Source: Scatosoma sp045645245 (GTDB lineage Bacteria > Bacillota > Clostridia > Christensenellales > Borkfalkiaceae). From it: a DNA stretch of 9,472 bases. This document shows, piece by piece, positions 5,706-9,472 of the stretch (position 1 is the stretch's first letter; every line of letters begins with the position of its first letter). The position numbers were made by a program, and so were the translations under genes. The notes beneath the pieces are model-generated. The model saw nothing but the letters and a program-made list of their open reading frames with translations. It did not search any database and was not told the origin of the DNA. The stretch covers positions 1 through 9,472 of the forward strand of contig JAZRIK010000088.1 of NCBI GenBank assembly GCA_045645245.1, given 5' to 3'.

Positions 5706-5933
5706 ATGAAATCTATCAAAATTTCTTTGGAAAAAGCACAATACGTAAAAGAATTTGTCAACATCACGCAAGAATACCCTTACGAAATTTTACTCAAAAG
5801 CGGTAAATACGTCGTGGACGCAAAATCGATTTTGGGTATTTTCTCGCTCGATTTGTCCGCGCCTATCGTAGTGGAAGCGTACAGCGACGATTGCGACGAT
5901 TTTATGAACAAGCTTAAAAAATTCGAGGCGTAA
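5706..5933 (+). CDS. HPr-family protein lacking the phosphorylatable histidine
   Basis: 75-residue protein with the size and C-terminal pattern of the PTS phosphocarrier HPr. The stretch VVDAKSILGIFSLDLS (residues 36-51) matches the HPr segment around the regulatory serine; S41 is the equivalent of Ser46, the target of HPr kinase. The usual HARPA active site with His15 is missing; residues 7-17 read SLEKAQYVKEF. It therefore cannot carry phosphate between EI and EII. Like Bacillus Crh, which also lacks the histidine, it could act only as a regulator, perhaps in catabolite control with CcpA, or as a partner of another protein. I chose the ATG at 5706 because GGAGG (5690-5694) precedes it, although the 11-nt spacing is long; a TTG at 5688 would overlap that site. 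Similar His-less paralogues are common in Clostridia. The family call is firm and the function is inferred. Confidence 0.82.
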   Translation: MKSIKISLEKAQYVKEFVNITQEYPYEILLKSGKYVVDAKSILGIFSLDLSAPIVVEAYSDDCDDFMNKLKKFEA

Positions 5934-5976
5934 TCGAGGTTTTATCAAGGTTTCGTCGGCACTTTTATCGAAGCCC

Positions 5977-5993
5977 AAAGGATAGTATCCTTT
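5977..5993. repeat. Short palindrome downstream of the HPr-like gene
   Basis: AAAGGATAGTATCCTTT is a near-perfect palindrome, 44 bases past the HPr-like stop codon. It lacks a T tract of terminator length. It could be an mRNA 3' end stem or a protein-binding site; no function is assigned. Confidence 0.3.
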
Positions 5994-6019
5994 CAGCACG
6001 TTATTAAAAACCCGAAAAC

Positions 6020-6050
6020 GGTCGCACGGAAACTCCTTTGCGACTGTTTT
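6020..6050 (+). terminator. Weak terminator candidate between the HPr-like and DUF4364 genes
   Basis: GGTCGCA (6020-6026) pairs with TGCGACT (6039-6045, one G-U pair) and is followed by GTTTT. The T run is short, so some read-through into the DUF4364 gene is expected. Confidence 0.35.
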
Positions 6051-6112
6051 GCGTTCTTAAAATGCGGGGAAGTCCCCCATCTTTACTTACTTACGAAGGA
6101 GTGATTGCACTT

Positions 6113-6640
6113 ATGCAAATTCAAGGCGAAACGTCGGTTAATAAACTGATTGTGCTGTTCGTATTCGATAAAATGGAAAGCGCGCTGTCCGAGCGTACTA
6201 TCGTGGAAATGTGTACGGTGGCAAACGGTTGGCTCAATTATATGGACTGTAAAGAGCTGATTCCCCGTCTTTTGGACGACGGATTTATTTACCGTTGCGC
6301 GGCGAATGAAGAAGAGCCCCTTTACACCATTACCAGCGACGGTCGGTCGAGCTTGAACAGCTTTTATATCAATATTCCCAAGAGCTTGCGCAGTGAAATT
6401 TCCGCGTATATCAAGCAAAACAGCGGAAAGCTTAGAAACCGTCAAGAATGTAAATCGGATTATTATCAAAATGCGGACGGGACCTATACCATTTACGTTA
6501 AAATTTTAGCGCCTGTGCAACCGATGTTGGAACTTAAATTTGTCGTGCCGAATAAGAAAACCGCGCAAAATATCTACAAAAACTGGGAAAGCAAGGCGTC
6601 GGAGTTGTATTCGGCAATCTACGATACCTTGGTCGATTAA
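6113..6640 (+). CDS. DUF4364 family protein
   Basis: 175-residue cytoplasmic protein that I recognise as DUF4364, a conserved Clostridia family with no characterised member that I know of. Residues 8-70 (NKLIVLFVFDKM through LLDDGFIYR) look like a winged-helix domain similar to small PadR/MarR-like regulators. After a hinge, EPLYTITSDGRSSLNSFY looks like the wing and following helix. The second half (about 85-175) is a mixed alpha/beta region rich in charged residues, with no catalytic motif. I chose the ATG at 6113, preceded by GAAGGAG at an 11-nt spacing; in-frame GTG and earlier codons overlap or precede that site and would add a poorly conserved tail. It is followed 66 bases later by the TSCPD gene on the same strand. 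A DNA-binding role is an inference from fold appearance. Confidence 0.8.
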   Translation: MQIQGETSVNKLIVLFVFDKMESALSERTIVEMCTVANGWLNYMDCKELIPRLLDDGFIYRCAANEEEPLYTITSDGRSSLNSFYINIPKSLRSEISAYIKQNSGKLRNRQECKSDYYQNADGTYTIYVKILAPVQPMLELKFVVPNKKTAQNIYKNWESKASELYSAIYDTLVD

Positions 6641-6662
6641 CCCACTCATTTTAGAAATACAG

Positions 6663-6679
6663 CGTTGCATTTTGCAACG
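6663..6679. repeat. Intergenic hairpin between the DUF4364 and TSCPD genes
   Basis: CGTTGCA (6663-6669) and TGCAACG (6673-6679) form a perfect 7-bp stem with a 3-nt loop. The following sequence is A-rich, so it is not an intrinsic terminator. It may be an mRNA processing or stabilising stem. Confidence 0.35.
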
Positions 6680-6706
6680 AAAATCAATATTTAGGAGAAA
6701 AAAGTT

Positions 6707-6964
6707 ATGTTTATTTACTCAACGAAAGGAACTTGTTCCAGACAAATTTTATTTGACGTGGACGCGGACGGCAAAATGCACAACGTACGCTTTATCGGCG
6801 GTTGCAGCGGTAATTTGCAAGGGATTGCGCGTTTGGTAGAAGGCAAGCATATCGACGAAGTGGAAACCTTGCTTGCAGGCGTGCGTTGTAAAGGAAATAC
6901 GTCTTGCCCCGACCAGCTTTCCAAAGCGGTCACCGAATATAAGGCAAGCCAAGCAAACGCTTAA
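6707..6964 (+). CDS. TSCPD domain protein (TIGR03905 family)
   Basis: 85-residue protein consisting of a single TSCPD domain. This domain is also found at the C-terminus of B12-dependent ribonucleotide reductases, and occurs alone in many anaerobic Firmicutes. The naming motif TSCPD is at residues 65-69. Four cysteines, C10 (GTCSRQI), C33 (GGCSGN), C61 and C67, are arranged as expected for metal binding or redox chemistry. The GGCSGNLQGIARLVEG stretch is typical of the family. The role of the free-standing form is not established. AGGAG lies 9 nt before the ATG. It is the last plus-strand gene before a strong terminator and may be co-transcribed with the DUF4364 gene. Confidence 0.88.
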   Translation: MFIYSTKGTCSRQILFDVDADGKMHNVRFIGGCSGNLQGIARLVEGKHIDEVETLLAGVRCKGNTSCPDQLSKAVTEYKASQANA

Positions 6965-6982
6965 AATAGTTTGAATAACGAT

Positions 6983-7023
6983 AAACGCCCTGCGCGGATT
7001 TTAGTCCGCGCAGGGCGTTTTTT
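6983..7023. terminator. Strong bidirectional terminator between the TSCPD gene and convergent purH
   Basis: A 16-bp perfect stem, AAACGCCCTGCGCGGA (6983-6998) with its complement (7005-7020), has a 6-nt loop. It is followed on the plus strand by TTTTTT within 7018-7023. On the minus strand the T run is short (TTTAT), but the position 14 bases past the purH stop codon suggests it ends both transcripts. Confidence 0.92.
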
Positions 7024-7036
7024 CGTTTTCTAATTA

Positions 7037-8575
7037 TCAATGTCTAAAATGTCTATCGCCGACGAAAATCATCGCGATACCCGCTGCGTTGCACGCGTCA
7101 ATCGACAGTTGGTCGTTTTTGCTGCCGCCCGGTTGAATAATCGCCGTAATGCCTGCTTTTACACATTCTTCTACGCAGTCGGGGAACGGGAAGAACGCGT
7201 CGCTCGCCATAACCGAGCCCTTGGCAAGCTCGCCCGCGTGTTCAATCGCTTGCTGTGCCGCCCAAATACGGTTGGTTTGCCCCATTCCGATACCCGTCGT
7301 TCTATCCTTTAAGCCGATAACGATGGCGTTGGATTTGGTGTATTTCACGACTTTCCAGTTGAAAAGCAGCGCTTGCATTTCTTCGTCCGTGGGCGCGCGG
7401 TCAGTCACCACTTTCACGTTTTCTTGCGAGAATAACGTTTCGTCGTAGTCTTGAATGAGCAAACCGCCGTAAACCTTTTTCATATCGTACGCGCTCTTTT
7501 CGCGCTTTGCACGAATGTCAGGCAGTTCCAAAAGACGAATATTTTTCTTGGTCGTGAGTACGTCCATCGCTTCCTTGGTAAACCCTTCCGCAATGACGAT
7601 TTCGATGAAGATTTTATTAATTTCGCGCGCAGTCGCTTCGTCCACTACGCGGTTGATTGCCAAAATTCCGCCGAACACGGACACGGGGTCGCTTTCGTAT
7701 GCCTTGATATACGCTTCGTGAATGGTTGCGCCTACGCCTACTCCGCAAGGGTTGGCGTGTTTGCTTGCCACTACGCACGGCTCGTCGAATTCTTTGACAA
7801 GTTCGAGCGCGCCGTTTGCGTCGTTGATATTGTTATACGACAGCTCTTTGCCCCAAAGCTGTTTTGCCTTGGAAAGCGAACCGGCGCGGATAAATTCTTC
7901 ACTGTAATAGGACGCGCCTTGGTGGGGATTTTCGCCATAGCGCATATCTTGCGCCTTTTCGTAGGCGAACGTAATCGAATCGGGATAACGGATATCCAGC
8001 TTTTCCGCTAAATAGTTGGAAATCATACTATCGTACACAGCGGTATGCGCGAATACTTTATATTGCAAATATTTTTTCGTTTCGAGTGAAATGCCGCCGT
8101 TTTCCAGCTCGGAAAGCACCGTTTCATAATCTTTCGGGTCAACGACTACCGCTACGTCTTGGTAGTTTTTCGCCGCTGCGCGGAGCATTGTAGGTCCGCC
8201 GATATCGATATTTTCCACAGCGTCTTCAAACGAAACGTTCGGCTTGGAAATGGTCGCTTTGAACGGATATAAGTTTACTGCCACTACGTCGATGGTATTG
8301 ATACCCAGCTCGTTTAATTGCGACATATGTTCTGCGTTCGAGCGCATTGCCAAAAGCCCTGCGTGTACAATCGGGTGCAGAGTTTTTACTCTGCCGTCCA
8401 AACATTCGGGAAAACCGGTAAGCTCACTAATTCCGATAACGGGAAGGTTTGCGTCCTTTAACGCTTTTGCCGTGCCGCCCGTCGAAATAATTTCAAAATC
8501 GCACGCGATAAGGCGTTTGCAAAATTCGACGATGCCCGTTTTGTCGGATACGCTGACAAGTGCTCTTTTTTTCAT
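7037..8575 (-). CDS. purH: Bifunctional AICAR transformylase/IMP cyclohydrolase
   Basis: 512-residue enzyme for the last two steps of de novo purine synthesis: formylation of AICAR by 10-formyl-THF, then ring closure to IMP. The N-terminal MGS-like cyclohydrolase domain (about residues 1-190) carries SVSDKTGI, STGGTAKAL and GRVKTLHP. The C-terminal transformylase domain has YGENPHQ near 214 and the catalytic KHANPCG near 272-278, and runs to the usual end, VGDRHFRH. Length and all key motifs are normal. I chose the ATG at 8575 because AAGGTGG lies 8 nt upstream; a GTG four codons earlier lies inside that site. It stands alone here, without other pur genes, and is convergent with the TSCPD gene. 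A small membrane protein gene starts 54 bases away on the opposite strand. No purine riboswitch fits in that short gap, and I could not identify a good promoter. Confidence 0.98.
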   Translation of the reverse strand: MKKRALVSVSDKTGIVEFCKRLIACDFEIISTGGTAKALKDANLPVIGISELTGFPECLDGRVKTLHPIVHAGLLAMRSNAEHMSQLNELGINTIDVVAVNLYPFKATISKPNVSFEDAVENIDIGGPTMLRAAAKNYQDVAVVVDPKDYETVLSELENGGISLETKKYLQYKVFAHTAVYDSMISNYLAEKLDIRYPDSITFAYEKAQDMRYGENPHQGASYYSEEFIRAGSLSKAKQLWGKELSYNNINDANGALELVKEFDEPCVVASKHANPCGVGVGATIHEAYIKAYESDPVSVFGGILAINRVVDEATAREINKIFIEIVIAEGFTKEAMDVLTTKKNIRLLELPDIRAKREKSAYDMKKVYGGLLIQDYDETLFSQENVKVVTDRAPTDEEMQALLFNWKVVKYTKSNAIVIGLKDRTTGIGMGQTNRIWAAQQAIEHAGELAKGSVMASDAFFPFPDCVEECVKAGITAIIQPGGSKNDQLSIDACNAAGIAMIFVGDRHFRH

Positions 8576-8597
8576 AATATAGTCCACCTTTTATGAT
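8569..8597 (+). promoter_or_regulatory. Possible promoter of the DUF1294-like gene, overlapping the purH start
   Basis: TTTTCA (8569-8574, four of six matches), a 17-nt spacer and TATGAT (8592-8597, five of six matches). It covers the purH start codon and ribosome binding site on the opposite strand, so the two transcripts may interfere. Confidence 0.4.
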
Positions 8598-8629
8598 TAT
8601 TTTTCTTTGGTTTTGGGAAAACTTTGGAT

Positions 8630-9019
8630 ATGGTTATTTTGTATATCCTTTTAATCGCTTATATTTTAGCTATCAATTTTTATGCTTTTTTGCTTGTGAA
8701 AACGTTAAGTAAGCAAGAACGCGACGAACAAGCATATCGCCAAGCCCAGCCGCTTATTTCCAGCGCGAATGAAACGGACGAACAAACGAATGCGCCGCTC
8801 TCGCCTATCAATACGCAAAAACCGCAAAAATATATCGGAAAATTGTGCATTGCGGGCGCACTCGGCGGGGCGATTGCAATTTACGTGAGTATGTTTATAT
8901 TCAAATTCCGCCGCACCGATCTTTTGCTAATGGTGCTAATGCCGCTTTTGGGCGTACTCAATATTTATATATGGGTGTTGCTATTCCGTTCGGGTTTTGC
9001 GTTTTTCGTGATACGATAA
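8630..9019 (+). CDS. Small three-helix membrane protein, DUF1294-like
   Basis: 129-residue protein with one N-terminal hydrophobic helix (about residues 2-23), a hydrophilic linker rich in Gln, Asn and Thr (about 27-68), and two C-terminal helices (about 71-91 and 97-118) ending in FFVIR. The segment GKLCIAGALGGAIAIYVSMF followed by IFKFRR resembles the glycine-rich GGxxG and basic-loop signature of DUF1294. The family function is unknown. The ribosome binding site is weak (GGGA about 11 nt upstream). I chose the ATG at 8630 over the TTG two codons earlier, but either could be used. It is divergent from purH. A hairpin overlapping its stop codon probably ends the transcript. The coding call rests on the long open frame and coherent membrane topology. 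The family assignment is tentative. Confidence 0.68.
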   Translation: MVILYILLIAYILAINFYAFLLVKTLSKQERDEQAYRQAQPLISSANETDEQTNAPLSPINTQKPQKYIGKLCIAGALGGAIAIYVSMFIFKFRRTDLLLMVLMPLLGVLNIYIWVLLFRSGFAFFVIR

Positions 9020-9030
9020 CGCAAGTTTTA
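8997..9030 (+). terminator. Terminator candidate overlapping the DUF1294-like stop codon
   Basis: TTGCGTT (8997-9003) pairs with AACGCAA (9018-9024), and TCGT/ACGA (9006-9009 and 9013-9016) extends the stem towards a 3-nt loop. GTTTT follows at once, with a further TTTTT near 9039. The stop codon lies in the stem. Confidence 0.5.
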
Positions 9031-9220
9031 GGCGCAATTTTTCTCTTAAAAACACGCTTGTATCTATTATAACACTTTTTTTAGAAAAATGGAAGAAAAT
9101 GACGAAAATTTTTCTATTTAATTTAGAAAGTTAAAAAATAACATTTTTATAGCGGTTTTTTGTGAAAATGGAAAAAAGAAAAATTTTTTAATATTTTTTG
9201 GAAAAACTTGCGAAAAGTGT
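9031..9220. other. AT-rich intergenic region without a recognisable gene
   Basis: About 190 bases of A/T-runs. I see no open frame with a ribosome binding site, no strong hairpin and no repeat unit. The long A/T tracts just upstream of the tRNA promoter may act as an UP-element or bent DNA that boosts the tRNA transcript; this is an inference. Confidence 0.5.
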
Positions 9221-9249
9221 TTGACAATTTCTTTGATAAGTGCTATTAT
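9221..9249 (+). promoter_or_regulatory. Near-consensus promoter of the tRNA cluster
   Basis: A perfect TTGACA (9221-9226), a 17-nt spacer and TATTAT (9244-9249) with the TGn extension. An A/T-rich block lies immediately upstream. Transcription would start near 9256, about 34 nt before the first tRNA. Confidence 0.88.
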
Positions 9250-9289
9250 ATACAAGCGTTGTCGATACGACGCAGAAGTGTGATGAAAT

Positions 9290-9363
<74 letters not shown>

Positions 9364-9392
9364 CTTTCATAGCGGGCGTATCCAGAAAACTC

Positions 9393-9469
9393 GCGCCTGT
9401 AGCTCAGTTGGATAGAGCAACGGCCTTCTAAGCCGTGTGTCAGGAGTTCGAATCTCTTCAGGCGCACCA
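9393..9469 (+). tRNA. tRNA-Arg (anticodon UCU), CCA encoded
   Basis: 77-base cloverleaf. The acceptor GCGCCTG pairs with CAGGCGC, with a standard D arm (AGCTCAGTTGGATAGAGC). The anticodon stem ACGGC/GCCGT has loop CTTCTAA with anticodon TCT. The T arm contains GTTCGAATC, the discriminator is A, and CCA is encoded. It lies 29 bases after tRNA-Gly with no new promoter, so the two are co-transcribed and the cluster probably continues beyond the window. Confidence 0.96.
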
Positions 9470-9472
9470 AAA

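Noticed and set aside
6665..6693. TTGCAT/TATTTA promoter in front of the TSCPD gene
   Set aside because: The -10 would overlap the ribosome binding site, leaving no leader for translation initiation.
7451..8011. 186-codon plus-strand open frame opposite purH
   Set aside because: Antisense shadow of a highly conserved enzyme, with no ribosome binding site or family resemblance.
8576..8587. Upstream GTG start of purH
   Set aside because: It lies within the AAGGTGG ribosome binding site. The ATG at 8575 is correctly spaced.
9066..9071. Perfect TATAAT on the minus strand downstream of the DUF1294-like gene
   Set aside because: No acceptable -35 lies upstream and no minus-strand gene follows. 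The region is AT-rich enough for chance matches.

Overview
This window looks like core-genome DNA of a Gram-positive Firmicute, most likely an uncultured clostridial lineage. The evidence is the strong AGGAGG-type ribosome binding sites, the sigma-A-like promoters, and a gene set typical of anaerobic Clostridia: type III pantothenate kinase, an ECF transporter S component, an Fe-S cysteine desulfidase, DUF4364 and TSCPD proteins, and a His-less HPr homologue. The lineage is an inference; there is no rRNA or other taxonomic marker here.

Layout. Positions 1-4340 hold a minus-strand cluster read right to left: an ECF S component (probably pantothenate uptake), coaX, hom and a CyuA/CdsB-type L-cysteine desulfidase. 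Terminators follow hom and the desulfidase. A promoter at 4312-4340 drives the cluster, and the start of its leader RNA can fold into a small multibranched structure. Positions 4341-4740 hold an unusual divergent control region (two interlocked inverted repeats between two facing -35 boxes) and a 71-residue cysteine-rich membrane microprotein on the plus strand, which ends in a strong terminator. A Nudix hydrolase (probably ADP-ribose pyrophosphatase) follows on the minus strand. Its last seven codons and its stop codon lie inside one arm of a ~180-bp imperfect inverted repeat that looks like a MITE or other intergenic repeat element.

Positions 5640-6964 hold three plus-strand genes: an HPr-like protein that keeps the regulatory Ser site but lacks the phosphorylatable His, a DUF4364 protein, and a TSCPD protein. 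A very strong hairpin terminator (6983-7023) separates them from the convergent purH (last step of de novo IMP synthesis). Divergent from purH is a small three-helix membrane protein resembling DUF1294. After an AT-rich gap, a consensus promoter drives a tRNA cluster starting with tRNA-Gly(UCC) and tRNA-Arg(UCU), which probably continues past the window edge.

Together the genes are mainly housekeeping: CoA precursor uptake and phosphorylation, threonine/methionine precursor synthesis, cysteine breakdown, nucleotide clean-up, purine synthesis and translation. No large defence system, prophage or CRISPR array is visible. The parts that look least described are the intergenic structures at 4187-4500, the cysteine-rich microprotein, and the hairpin element at 4852-5032.
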